NCBI RefSeq assembly: GCF_024679095.1
Contig: NW_026111206.1
Span: forward strand, 442,753 to 506,752
Reading direction: 5' to 3'
Source: Eriocheir sinensis
Taxonomy: Eukaryota; Arthropoda; Malacostraca; Decapoda; Varunidae
DNA length: 64,000 bases
Positions 43,034 to 58,400 of the stretch are shown here, piece by piece. How positions within the stretch are numbered: the first letter of the stretch is position 1; each line of letters opens with the position of its first letter. Below the pieces are notes generated by a model that saw nothing but the letters and a program-made list of their open reading frames with translations, was not told the DNA's origin and made no database searches. Both the position numbers and the translations under genes were made by a program.

Positions 43034-46000
43034 ACACATGACATGGGTATTTTATATCTTAATTTTCATACAAATTTACATGATTTTATTAATATTTTCT
43101 GTATTTATTTTGATACGATTTTACATTATTTTATTTGTGTTTTGTATATATTTTTTTATACATATTTACATTATTTAATGTGTTTTTTGTATATATATTT
43201 GATACAAACTTACGTTATTTTAAGTCTATATGTTTATATATTTTCATTCAAATTTACATTATTTTATGTGTATTTTGTATATGTATTTCAATACAAATTT
43301 ACCTAATTTTATGTTTTTTGTATAAATATTTTCATACAAGTTTAAATTATTTTTGTTTGTTTTTGTATATAGTTTTATACAAATTTAGGTTATTTTATAT
43401 GTATTTTGTATATCTATTTTCATACAAATACACATTCTTTTCATGAAATTTTTTTTATTTATTTTGACACGAATTAACATTATTTAATGTGTATTTTGTA
43501 TATATATTTTTATACGTATTTACATTATTTCAAGTGTATTTTGTATATATATTTCTATAGAAATCTACGTTATTTTATGTGTATTCGTATATATATTTTG
43601 AAACAAATTTACATTGTTTTATGTGTATTTGCATATTTTTTCAATACAAATTTACATTATTGTATGTGCATTTTGTATATTAATTTTAATACAAATTTGA
43701 TTAATCTATGTATTTTTGTATATGTATTTTTATAAAAATATGCTTTATTTTATGGGTATTTTGCATCTTTATTTTCATACAAATTTACATTATTTTATTG
43801 ATATTCTGTGTATTTATTTGGTATGATTTTACATTATTCTATGTGTATTTTGTATATATATTTTATATAAAATATATTTGTTTTCATTTCATACAAATCT
43901 TCATTATTTTACGAGTTTTTTGTACATGTATTTAAATACAAATTTAACTAGTTATATGTGTATTTTGTATATCTATTTTGTATGTATATTTTCATAGAAA
44001 TTTACTCTATTTTATGAGTATTCGTATATATATTTTGATACAAATTTACATTATTGATGTGTATTTTGCATATCTATTTCAATACAAATTTTCTTTATTG
44101 TACGTGCATTTTGTATTTTTATTTTAATACAAATTTAATTATTTTATATGTATTTTTGTATATATATTTTTAGGGAAATATGCGTTATTATATGGATATT
44201 TTGCAGCTTTATTTTCATACAAATTTACATTATTTTATTGATATTCTCTTTATTTATTTTGATACGATTTAACATTATTCTATGTGTATTTTGTATATAT
44301 TTTTTATACATATTTACATTATTTAAGGTTTAGTTGGTATATATATTTTATCCAAATTTACATTATTTTATATGTATTTGTTTATATATTTTTATACAAA
44401 TTTACATTATTTTATGTGTATTTTGTATATACATTTTCATAAAAAAATTACGTTATTTTATTGTGTGTATTTGTAATATTTTGATACAAATTTTATACAA
44501 ATTCATGTTATTTAATGTGTATTTGTATATATATTTTCATACAAATTTATATTATTTTATGTGTATTTTTTCATATATTTCATTACAAATTTACCTTATT
44601 TTATGTTTATTTTGTATATTTATTTCATTCAATTTTAAATTATTTTATGTATATTTGTATTTGTATTTAGGTTATTTTATGTGTATTTTGTATATATATT
44701 TTCATCCAAAATTACATTCTAATATTGGTCTATTCTTTCATAGGTATTTTGTATACATATTTTTATACTCATTTAAATTATCTAATGTGTGTTTTGTATA
44801 TATATTTTATTCAAATTTATTTTATGTTCATTTTGTACATATATTTTTATAGAAATCTGCGTTATTTTATGTATATAGTTTTATATAAATTTACGTTATT
44901 TTATGTGCATTTTGTATATTTATATTTATACAAATACACATTCTTTTATTGCTATATTGTTTATTTATATTTATACGAATTTACATTATTTTATGTGTAT
45001 TTTGTATACATTTTTTTATACGTATTTACTTAATTTTATGTGTATTTTGTTTATGTATTTTCATAGAAATCTACGTTATTTTATGTGTATTCGCATATAT
45101 ATTTTGAAACAAATTTACATTATCTTATATGTATTTTGCATATTTATTTCAATACAAATTTACCTTATTGTATGTGCATTTTGTATATTTATTTTGATAC
45201 AAATTCAAATATTTTATGTGTATTTTGGTATCAATAATTTTATAAAAAATGCGTTATTTTATAGGTATTTTGCATCTTAATTTTCATACAAATTTACATT
45301 ATTTTATTAATATTCTGTGTATATATTTTGATACGATTTTACATTATTCTATTTGTGTTTTGTATATAATTTTTTATACATATTTACATTATTTAATGTG
45401 TATTTTGTATATATATTTATTACAAATTTACGTTATTATATGTGTATTTGTTTATATATTTTCTTTCAAATTTACATTATTTTATGTGTATTATGTATAT
45501 GTATTTCAATAGAAATGAACCTAATTTTATGTGTATTTTGTATATTTCTTTTCATACAAATTTAAACTATTTTTGTGTATTTTTGTATATAGTTTTATAC
45601 AAATTTAGGTTATTTTATGTACGCATTTACATTATTTAATGTGTGTTTTGTATATATATCTTTATCCAAAGGTAATTTATTTTACGTTCAATTTTGGACA
45701 TATATTTTTATAGAAATTAGCGTTATTTTATATGTATTTGTATATGTTTTCTCATACAAATTTACATTATTTTATTGCTATTTTGTTTATTTAGTTTGAT
45801 ACGAATTACATGATTATATGTGTATTTTGTACATATTTTTTATACGTATTTCCATTACTTAATGTGTATTTTGTTTATATATTTTTAAACAAATTTACGT
45901 TATTATATGTATTTTTATAAATATTTTGATACAAATTTACATTATTTTATGTATTTTGTATATACATTTCAATTCAAATTTAGCTTATTTTATCTGTAAT

Positions 46001-49000
46001 TTGTATATCTATTTTCATACGAATTTAATTACTTCTGTGTATTTTTGTATATAGTTTTATACAAATTTACGTTATTTTATGTGTATTTTGTATATTTATA
46101 TTTATACAAATACACATTCTTTTATTGGTATTTTGTTTATTTATTTTGATACGAATTTACTTTATTTTATGTGTATTTTGTATACATTTTTATACAAATC
46201 TACGTTATTTTATGTGTATTCGTATATATATTTTGAAACAAATTTACATTGTTTTATATGTATTTTGCATATCTATTTCAATACAGATTTACCTTATTGT
46301 ATGTGTATTTTGTATATTTATTTTCATACAAATTTAAATTATTTTTGTGTATTTTTGTATATAGTTTTATACAAATTTATGTTATCTTATGTGTATTTTG
46401 TATATTTATTTTCATACAAATACACATTCTTTTATTGACATTTTGTTTATTTATTTTGACGCGAATTTACATTATTTAATGTGTATTTGTATATATATTT
46501 TTATACGTATTTACATCCTTTCATGTGTATTTTGTATATTTATAAAAAATGCGTTATTTTATGGGTATTTTGCATCTTTATTTTCATACAAATTTACATT
46601 ATTTTATTTACATTCTGTGTATTTATTTTAATACGATTTTACATTATTCTATTTGTGTTTTGTATATATATTTTTTATACATATTTCCATTATTTAATGA
46701 GTATTTTTTATATATATTTTATACAAATTTATGTTAATTTAAGAGTATTTGTTTATATATTTTCATTCAAATTTACATTATTTTATGTGTATTTTGTTTA
46801 TGTATTTCTTTACAAATTTACCTAATTTTATGTGTATTTAGTATATTTATTTTCATACAAATTTAACTTATTTTTGTGTATTTTTATATATAGTTTTATA
46901 CAAATTTACGTTATTTTATGTGTATTTTGTATACGTATTTTAATACAAATACACATTCTTTTATTGATATTTTAATTATTTATTTTGACACGAATTTACA
47001 TGATTTAATGTGTATTTTGTATATATATTTTTATACGTATTTACAACATTTCATGTGTATTTTGTATATATATTTCTATAGAAATCTACGTTATTTTATG
47101 TGTATTCGTATATATATTTTGAAACAAATCTACATTATTTTATGTGTATTTTGTATATATATTTCATTATAAATTTGCCTTATTTTAAGTTTATTTTTAT
47201 ATCTATTTTCATTCAAATTCAAATCATTTTATGTGTATATATTTATTTGTATTTACGTTATTTTATGTGTATTTTCTATATTAGATTTCATTCAAAATTA
47301 CATTATTTTATCGGTATTTTGGTCATTTATTTCGATACGAATTTATATTTCATGTGTATTTTCTATACATATATATAGAGTAAATTTCTATGAAAATATA
47401 TATTCAAAATACATATAAAATTATGTAAATAAGTATAAAAATATATATATCAAATACACCTAAAAAAATGAAAATTCGTATCAAAATAAATAAATAAAAT
47501 TCCGATAAAAGAACGTATATTTGTAGGAAAATAAATATACAAAATACACATAAAATTACGAAAATTTGAATAAAAATATATACAAAAATACACAAAATTA
47601 ATTTCAATTTGTATGAAAATAGATATACAAAATACACATATAATTAGTTAAATTTGTATTTAAATACATGTACAAAATTCACATAAAATAATGTAAATTT
47701 GTATGAAATGAAAACAAATTCACATAAAATAACGTACATAGGTATAAAATAGATATACAAAATATACATAGAATAATGTAAAATCGTAACAAAATAAATA
47801 CACAGAATATCAATAAAATAATGTAATTTTGTATGAAAATAAAGATGCAAAATACCCATAAAATAAAGCATATTTTTATAAAAATACATATACACATAGA
47901 ATAGCTAAATTTGTATTAAAATTAATATACAATTTGCACGTACAATAAGGTAAATTTGTATTGAAAAAATATGCAAAATGCACATAAAACAATGTATATT
48001 TGTTTAAAAATATATATACGAACACACATAAAATAACGTATATTTCTATAGAAATATATATACAAAATACACATGAAATGACGTAAATACGTATAAAAAT
48101 ATATATACACAATACACATTAAATAATGTAAATTCGCATCAAAATAAACAAAAAAAATATCAATAAAAGAATGTGTATTTGTATGAAAATAGATACACAA
48201 AATACACATAAAATATTGTAAATTTGTATAAAACTCTATACAAAAATACACAAAAAATAATTTAAATTTGTATAAAATATATATACAAAATACACATGAA
48301 ATTAGGTAAATTTCTATTGAAATACATATACAAAATACACATAAAATAATGTAAATTTGAATAAAAATATATAAACAAATACACTTAAAATAACGAAAAT
48401 TTGTATGAAATATATATAGAAAATACACATTAAATAATGTAAATATGTATAAAAAAAATATATACAAAACACAAATAGAATAATGTAAAATAGTATCAAA
48501 ATAAATACACAGAATATTAATAAAATAATGTAAATTTGTATGAAAATAAAGATGCAAAATACCCATAAAACAACGCATTTTTTATGAAAATATATATACC
48601 AAAATGCACATAAAATATTCAAATTTGTATTACAATAAATATACAAAATGCACAGACAATAAGGTAAATTTGTATTGAAATAGATATGCAAAATACATAT
48701 AAAACAATGTAAATTTGTTTCAAAATATACATACGAATACACATAAAATAACGTAGATTTCTATAAAATATATATACAAAATACACATAAAATGAAGTAA
48801 ATACGTATAAGAAAATGTATACAAAATACACATAAAATAATGTAAATTCGTATCAAAATAAATAAACTAAATGCCAATAAAAGAATGTTTACTTGTATAA
48901 ATATAAATATACAAAATACACATAAAATAACGTAAAATTGTATAAAACTATATACAAAAATAAACAAAAATAATTAAATTTGTATGAAAATAGATATACA

Positions 49001-51245
49001 AAAGACACATAAAATAAGCTAAATTTGAATTGAAATAAATATAGAAAATACATAAAATAATGTAAATTTGTATCAAAATATATATTCAAATACACATATA
49101 ATAACGTAAATTTGTATAAAAATATATAAACAAAATACACATTAAATAGGTAATGTAAATACGTATAAAAGATATGTACGTAATGTAAAAATTTATAAAA
49201 TTAAAGATGCAAAATACCCATAAAATATCTCATATTTAAAAAAAAAATATATAAAAATACACATAAAATAATTAAATTAGTATTAAAATAAATATACAAA
49301 ATACACATACAATAAGGCAGATTTTTTTAAATAGATATGCAAAAACATAAAGTAATGTAAATTTTTATCAAAATATATACGAATACACACAATAAAAAAA
49401 CGTAAATTTCTATGACAATATATATACAAAATACACATGAAATAATGTAAATACATAGAAAAATATATATACAAAATACACATAAAATAATGTAAATTCA
49501 TATCAAAATAAATAAAAAAAATTTCCTCTACAAGAATGTATATGTGTAGGATAATATATATACAAAATACAAATAAAAAAAAATTGTATAAAAATAATAC
49601 AAAAATACACAAAAATAATTTAAATTTGTTTGAAAATAGATATGCAAAATACAAATGAAATTAGGCAAATTTTTATTGAAATACATATACAAAATACACA
49701 TAAAATAATGTAAATTTGTATGAAAATATATAAACAAGTACACATAAGATAACGTAAATTTCCATAAAATATATGTACAAAATATACATTAAATAATGTA
49801 AATATGTCTAAAAATATATATACAAAATACACAGAATAACGTAAAATCGTATCAAAATAAATAAACAGACAATCAATAAAATAAAGTAAATTTGTGTGAA
49901 AATAAAGATGCAAAATACCCATATAATAACGCATATTTGTTTAAAAATATATACAAAAATACACATAAAATAATTAAATTTGCATCAAAATAAATATACA
50001 AAAGGCACATACAATAAAGAAAATTTGTATTGAAATAGATATGCGAAATACACATAAATAATGTAAATTTGTATCAAAATATATATACGAATACACATAA
50101 AATAGAGTAAATTTCTTTGAAAATATATATTCAAAATACATATAAAATTATGTAAATAAGTATAAAAATATATATATCAAATACACCTAAAATAATGAAA
50201 ACTCGTATCAAAATAAATAAACAAAATTCCGATAAAAGAACGTATATTTGTAGGAAAATAAATATACAAAATTCACATAAAATTACGAGAATTTGAATAA
50301 AACTATATACTAAAATACACAAAATTAATTTCAATTTGTATGAAAATAGATATACATAATACACATATAATTAGTTAAATTTGTATTTAAATACATGTAC
50401 AAAATACACATAAAATAATGTAAATTTGTATGAAATGAAAACAAATTCACATAAAATAACGTTCATTTGTATGAGATATATATACAAAATATACATAGAA
50501 TAATGTAAAATCGTATCAAAATAAATACACAGAATATCAATAAATTAAGGTAAATTTGTATGAAAATAAAGATGCAAAATACCCATAAAATAAAGCATTT
50601 TTTTATGAAAATACATATACAAAAATACACATAGAATAATTAAATTTGTATTAAAATTAATATACAAAATGCACGTACAATAAGGTAAATTTATATTGAA
50701 AAAATATGCAAAATGCACATAAAACAATGTATATTTGTTTCAAAATATATATACGAATACACATAAAATAACATATATTTCTATAGAAATATATATACAA
50801 AATACACATGAAATGACGTAAATACGTATAAAAATATATATACACAATACACATTAAATAATGTGAATTCGCGTCAAAATAAATAAACAAAATATCAATA
50901 AAAAATGTGTATTTGTATGAAAATAGATATACAAAATACACATAAAATATTTTAAATTTATATAAAACTCTTTTTATAAAAATATATATACCAAAATAAT
51001 AAAAAAATTAAATTTGTATTACAATAAATATACAAAATGCACATACAATAAGGTAGATTTATATTGAAATAGATATGCTAAATACATATAAAACAATGTA
51101 AATTTGCTTCAAAATATATATTCCAATACACATAAAATAACGTAGATTACTATAAAAATATATATACAAAATACACATTAAATGAAGTAAATACGTATAA
51201 GAAAATGTATACAAAGTACACATAAAATAATTAAGTTTGTATTAA
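43034..51245 (+). repeat. Large satellite palindrome, left arm (8.2 kb)
   Basis: Inverted match to 52,405-60,933. Inner anchor pairs are 47,856/55,813, 48,563/55,100, 49,218/54,449, 49,919/53,735 and 50,583/53,071, with sums of 103,654-103,669. Outer pairs (45,235/58,705, 44,725/59,215, 43,035/60,934) sum to 103,940-103,969, which implies about 300 bp extra in the right arm near 57,300-57,560. The strand switch at 47,375 is mirrored at 56,292. The part 43,034-45,290 is also a direct copy of 15,972-18,290. Confidence 0.88.
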
Positions 51246-52404
51246 AATAAATATACAAAATACACATACAATAAGGTAAATCTATATTGAAATAGATATG
51301 CAAAATAAACATAAAATAATGTAAATTTGTATCAAATCATATACGAATACACACAATAAAATAACGTAAATTTTTATGAAAATATATATAAAAAATACAC
51401 ATAAAATAATGTAAATACGTAGAAAAATATATATACAAAATACACATAAAATTATGTAAATTCTTATGAAAATAAATGAACAAAATTCCACTAAAAGAAT
51501 GTATATTTGTAGGAAAATATAAATACAAAATACAAATAAAATAACTAAAATTTGTATAAAAATATATAAAAAATACATAAAAATAATTTAAATTTGTTTG
51601 AAAATAGATATGCAAAATACACATAAAATTAGGCAAATCTGTATTAAAATACATATACAAATTACACATAAAATATTGTAAATTTGTATGAAAATATATA
51701 AACAAATACACTTAAAATAGCGTAAATTTATATAAAATATATATACAAAATATACATTAAATAATGTAAATGTGTATAAAAATATATATACAAAATACAC
51801 ATAGAATAATGTAAAATCGTATCAAAATAAATAAACAGAATATCAATAAAATAATGTAAATTTGTATGAAAATAAAGATGCAAAATACCCAAATAATAAC
51901 GCATATTTTTACAAAAATACACATAAAATAATTAAATTTGTATTAAAATGAATATACAAAATACACATACAATATGGTAAATTTGTATTGAAATAGATAT
52001 GCAAAATAAACATAAATAAATACCCATAAAATAGAGTAAATTTCTATGAAAATATATATTCAAAACACAAATAAAATGATATAAATAAGTATAAAAATAT
52101 ACATATCAAATACACCTAAAATAATGTAAATTCGTATATAAATAAATAAACAAAATTACGATAAAAGATGCAAGATACACATTAAATAATGTAAATATGT
52201 ATAAAAAAAATATATACAAAAAACAAATAGAATAATGTGAAATCGTATCAAAATAAATACACCGAATACTAATAAAATAATGTAAATTTGTATGAAAATA
52301 AAGATGCAAAATTCCCATCAAATAGCGCATTTCTTATAAAAATATATATACAAAATACACATAAAATATTTAAATTTGTATTTTATTGTGTGTATTCGTA
52401 TATG
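51246..52404 (-). repeat. Palindrome spacer (1.16 kb)
   Basis: Reverse-orientation satellite between the palindrome arms. Its first about 900 bp resemble 49,270-50,150 directly, offset about 1.95 kb, so it is itself a repeat of arm sequence rather than unique DNA. Confidence 0.75.
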
Positions 52405-55400
52405 TTTTAATACAAATTTAATTATTTTATGTGTACTTTGTATACATTTTCTTATACGTATTTACTTCATTTAATGTGTATTTTGTATATATATTTTTAT
52501 AGTAATCTACGTTATTTTATGTGTATTGGTATATATATTTTGAAGCAAATTTACATTGTTTTATATGTATTTAGCATATCTATTTCAATATAAATCTACC
52601 TTATTGTATGTGCATTTTGTATATTTATTGTAATACAAATTTAAATATTTTATTATTTTGGTATATATTATTTTATAAAAAGAGTTTTATATAAATTTAA
52701 AATATTTTATGTGTATTTTGTATATCTATTTTCATACAAATACACATTTTTTATTGATATTTTGTTTATTTATTTTGACGCGAATTCACATTATCTAATG
52801 TGTATTGTGTATATATATTTTTATACGTATTTACGTCATTTCATGTGTATTTTGTATATATATATTTCTATAGAAATATATGTTATTTTATGTGTATTCG
52901 TATATATATTTTGAAACAAATATACATTGTTTTATGTGCATTTTGCATATTTTTTCAATATAAATTTACCTTATTGTACGTGCATTTTGTATATTAATTT
53001 TAATACAAATTTAATTATTCTATGTGTATTTTTGTATATGTATTTTTATAAAAAAATGCTTTATTTTATGGGTATTTTGCATCTTTATTTTCATACAAAT
53101 TTACCTTATTTTATTGATATTCTGTGTATTTATTTTGATACGATTTTACATTATTCTATGTATATTTTGTATATATCTCATACAAATGAACGTTATTTTA
53201 TGTGAATTTGTTTTCATTTCATACAAATTTACATTATTTTATGTGTATTTTGTACATGTATTTAAATACAAATTTAACTAATTATATGTGTATTATGTAT
53301 ATCTATTTTCATACAAATTGAAATTAATTTTGTGTATTTTAGTATATATTTTTATTCAAATTTTCGTAATTTTATGTGAATTTTGTATATTTATTTTCCT
53401 ACAAATATACGTTCTTTTATCGGAATTTTGTTTATTTAATTTGATACGAATTTTCATTATTTTAGGTGTATTTGATATATATATTTTTATACTTATTTAC
53501 ATAATTTTATATGTATTTTGAATATATATTTTCATAGAAATTTACTCTATTTTATGCGTATTCGTATATATATTTTGATACAAATTTACATTATTTATGT
53601 GTATTTCGCATATCTAGTTCAATACAAATTTTCTTTATTGTATGTGCCTTTTGTATATTTATTTTAATGCAAATTTAATTATTTTATGTGTATTTTTGTA
53701 TATATATTTTTAAACAAATATGCGTTATTATGTGGGTATTTTGCATCTTTATTTTCATCCAAATTTACACTATTTTATTGATTGTCTGTTTATTTATTTT
53801 GATACGATTTTACGTTATTCTGTGTATTTTGTATATATATTTTTAGACATATTTACATTATGTAATGTATATTTTGTACATATATTTTATGGAAATTTAC
53901 GTTATCTTATGTGTACTTGTTTATATATTTTCATACAAATTTACATTATTTTATGTGTATTTTGTATATGTATTTCAATAAAAATTTGCCTAATTTCATT
54001 TGTATTTTGCATATCTATTTTCAAATAAATTTAAATTATTTTTGTGTATTTTTGTATTATTTTCATACAATTTATTTTTTATTTTATTTGTATTTTGTAT
54101 ATATATTTTCCTACACATATACATTCTTTTAGAGGAAATTTTGTTTATTTATTTTGATACGAGTTTACATTATTTTATGTGTATTTTGTATATATATTTT
54201 TCTATGTATTTACATTATTTTATGTGTATTTTGTATATATATTTTCATAAAAATTTACGTAATTTTATTGTGTGTATTCGTATATATTTTGATAAAAATT
54301 TTCATTATTTTATGTGTTTTTTGCAAATCTATTTCAATAAAAATCTACCTTATTGTATGTGTATTTTGTATATTTATTTTAATACAAATTTAATTATTTT
54401 ATGTGTATTTTTGTATATATATTTTTTTTAAATATGAGATATTTTATGGGTATTTTGCATCTTTAATCTTATAAATTTTTACATTACGTACATATCTTTT
54501 ATACGTATTTACATTATTTAATGTGTATTTTGTTTATATATTTTTATACAAATTTACGTTATTATATGTGTATTTGAATATATATTTTGATACAAATTTA
54601 CATTATTTTATGTATTTTCTATATTTATTTCAATTCAAATTTAGCTTATTTTATGTGTCTTTTGTATATCTATTTTCATACAAATTTAATTATTTTTGTT
54701 TATTTTTGTATATAGTTTTATACAATCTTACGTTAATTTATGTGTATTTTGTATATTTATATTTATACAAGTAAACATTCTTTTATTGGCATTTAGTTTA
54801 TTTATTTTGATACGAATTTATATTATTTTATGTGTATTTTGTATACATTTTCTTATACGTATTTACTTAATTTTATGTGTATTTTGTATATATATTTTAT
54901 AGAAATCTACGTTATTTTATGTGTATTCGTATGTATATTTTGAAACAAATTTACATTGTTTTATATGTATTTTGCATATCTATTTCAATACAAATTTACC
55001 TTATTGTATGTGCATTTTGTATATTTATTATAATACAGATTTAAATATGTTATGTGCATTTTGGTATATATATTTTCATAAAAAATGCGTTGTTTTATGG
55101 GTATTTTGCATCTTTATTTTCATACAAATTTACATTATTTTATTAATATTCTGTGTATTTATTTTGATACTATTTTACATTATTCTATTTGTGTTTTGTA
55201 TATATTTTTTATACATATTTACATTATTTAATGTGTATTTTCTATATATATTTCATATAAATTTTCGTTATTTTAAGTGGATTTGTTTATATATTTTTAT
55301 TCAAATTTACATTATTTTATGTGTATTTTGTATATGTATTTCAATAGAAATTTACCTAATTTCATGTGTATTTTGTATATATATTTTATACAAATTTAAA

Positions 55401-58400
55401 TTATTTTTTGTGTATTTTTGTATAGAGTTTTATACAAATTTACAATATTTTATGTGTATTTTGTATATCTATTTTCATACAAATACACATTCTTTTATTG
55501 ATATTTTATTTATTTATTTTGATGCGAATTTACATTATTTAATGTGTATTGTGTATATATATTTTTATACGTATTTACGTCATTTCATGTGTATTTTGTA
55601 TATATATTTCTATAGAAATATACGTTATTTTATGTGTATTCGTATATATATTTTGAAACATATATACATTGTTTTATGTGCATTTTGCATATTTTTTCAA
55701 TACAAATTTACCTTATTGTACGTGCATTTTGTATATTAATTTTAATACAAATTTAGCTATTCTATGTGTATTTTTGTATATGTATTTTTATAAAAATATG
55801 CTTTATTTTATGGGTATTTTGCATCTTTATTTTCATACAAAATTACATTATTTTATTGATATTCTGTGTATTTATTTTGATACGATTTTACATTATTCTA
55901 TGTATATTTTGTATATCTATTTTATACCAATGTACGTTATTTTATGTGAATTTGTTTTCATTTCATACAAATTTACATTATTTTATGTGAATTTTGTACA
56001 TGTATTTAAATACAAATTTAACTAATTATATGTGTATTTTGTATATCTATTTTCATACAAATTGAAATTAATTTTGTGTATTTTTGTATATATTTTTATT
56101 CAAATTTTCGTAATTTTATGTGTATTTTGTATATTTATTTTCCTACAAATATACGTTCTTTTATCGGAATTTTATTTATTTATTTTGATACGAATTTTCA
56201 TTTTTTTTAGGTGTATTTGATATATATATTTTTATACTTATTTACATAATTTTATATGTATTTTGAATATATATTTTTATAGAAATTTACTCTATATGTA
56301 TATGTATAGAAAATACACATGAAATAATCTAAATTCGTATCGAAATAAATGAACAAAATACCGATAAAATAATGTAATTTTGAATGAAAATATATATAGA
56401 AAATACACATAAAATAACGTAAATACAAATAAATATATACACATAAAATGATTTGAATTTGAATGAAAATAGATATAAAAATAAACTTAAAATAAATCAA
56501 ATTTATAATGAAATATATATACAAAATACACATAAAATAATGTAGATTTGTTTCGAAATATATATACGAATACACATAAAATAACGTAGATTTCTATAGA
56601 AATATATATACAAAATACACATGAAATGTTGTAAATACGTATAAAAATATATATACAAAATACACATTAAATAATGTAAATTCGTGTCAAAATAAATAAT
56701 TAAAATATCAATAAAAGAATGTGTATTTGTATGAAAATACATATACAAAATACACATAAAATAACGTAAATTTGTATAAAACTATATATAAAAATACACA
56801 AACATAAGTTAAATTTGTATGAAAATAAATATACAAAATACACATAAAATTAGGTAAATTTGTAAAGAAATATATATAAAAAATACTCATTAAATAATGT
56901 AAATATGTATAAAAAATATATATACAAAACACAAATAGAATAATGTAAAATCGTATTAAAATAAATACACAGAATGTAAATAAAATAATGTAAATTTGTA
57001 TGAAAATAAAGATGCAAAATACCCATAAAATAACGCATTTTTTATAAATATACAAAATATACATGAAAGGATGTAAATACGTATAAAAATATATATACAA
57101 AATACACATTAAATAATGTAAATTCGCGTCAAAATAAATAAACAAAATGTCAATAAAAGAATGTGTATTTGTATGAAAATAAATATACAAAAAACACATA
57201 AGATAACATAAATTTGTATAAAACTATATACAAAAATACAAAAAAAATAATTTTAATTTGTATGAAAATACATATACAAAATACACATAAAATTAGGTAA
57301 ATTTGTATTGAAATACATATACAAAATACACATAAAATACTGTAAATTTGAATGAAAATACATAAACAAATACACTTAAAATAACGTAAATTTGTATAAA
57401 AAAATATATACAAAACACAAATAGAATAATGTAAAATCGTATCAAAATAAATACACAGAATATTAATAAAATAATGTAAATTTGTATGAAAATAAAGAAG
57501 CAAAATACCCATAAAATAACGCATTTTTTTTATATATATACAAAAATACACATAATTTTTTTTATTTGTATTAAAATATATATACAAAATACACATACAA
57601 TAAGGTAAATCTGTATTGAAATAGATATGCAAAATACATATAAAACAATGTAAATTTGTTTCAAAATATATATACGAATACACATAAAATAACGTAGATT
57701 TGTATAAAAATATATATACAAAATACACGTAAAATGAAGTAAATACGTATAAAAAAATGTATACAAAATACACATAAAATAATGTAAATTTGTATCAAAA
57801 TAAATAAACAAAATACCAATAAAAGAATGTGTATTTGTATAAATATATATATACAAAATACACATAAAATAACGTAAATTTGTATAAAACTATATACAAA
57901 AATACACAGAAGTAATTAAATTCGTATGAAAATAGATATACAAAATACAGATAAAATAAGCTAAATATGAATTGAAATGTATATACAAAATACATAAAAT
58001 AATGTAAATTTGTATCAAAATATTTATAAAAATACATATAATAACGTAAATTTGTTTAAAAATATATAAACAAAATACACATTAAGTAATGTAAATACGT
58101 ATAAAAAATATGTACAAAATACACATATAATCATGTAATTCGTATCAAACTAAATAAACAAAATAGCAATAAAATAATGTAAATTTGTATGAGAAAACAT
58201 ATACAAATACATATAAAATAACGCAAATTTCTATAGAAATATATGTCCAAAAATGAACGTTAAATAAATTAACTTTGGATAAAAATATATATACAAAACA
58301 CACATTAAATAATGTAAATGCGTACTTAAAATAACCTAAATTTGTATAAAACTATATACAAAAATACACAAAAATAATTTAAATTTGTATGAAAAGAAAT

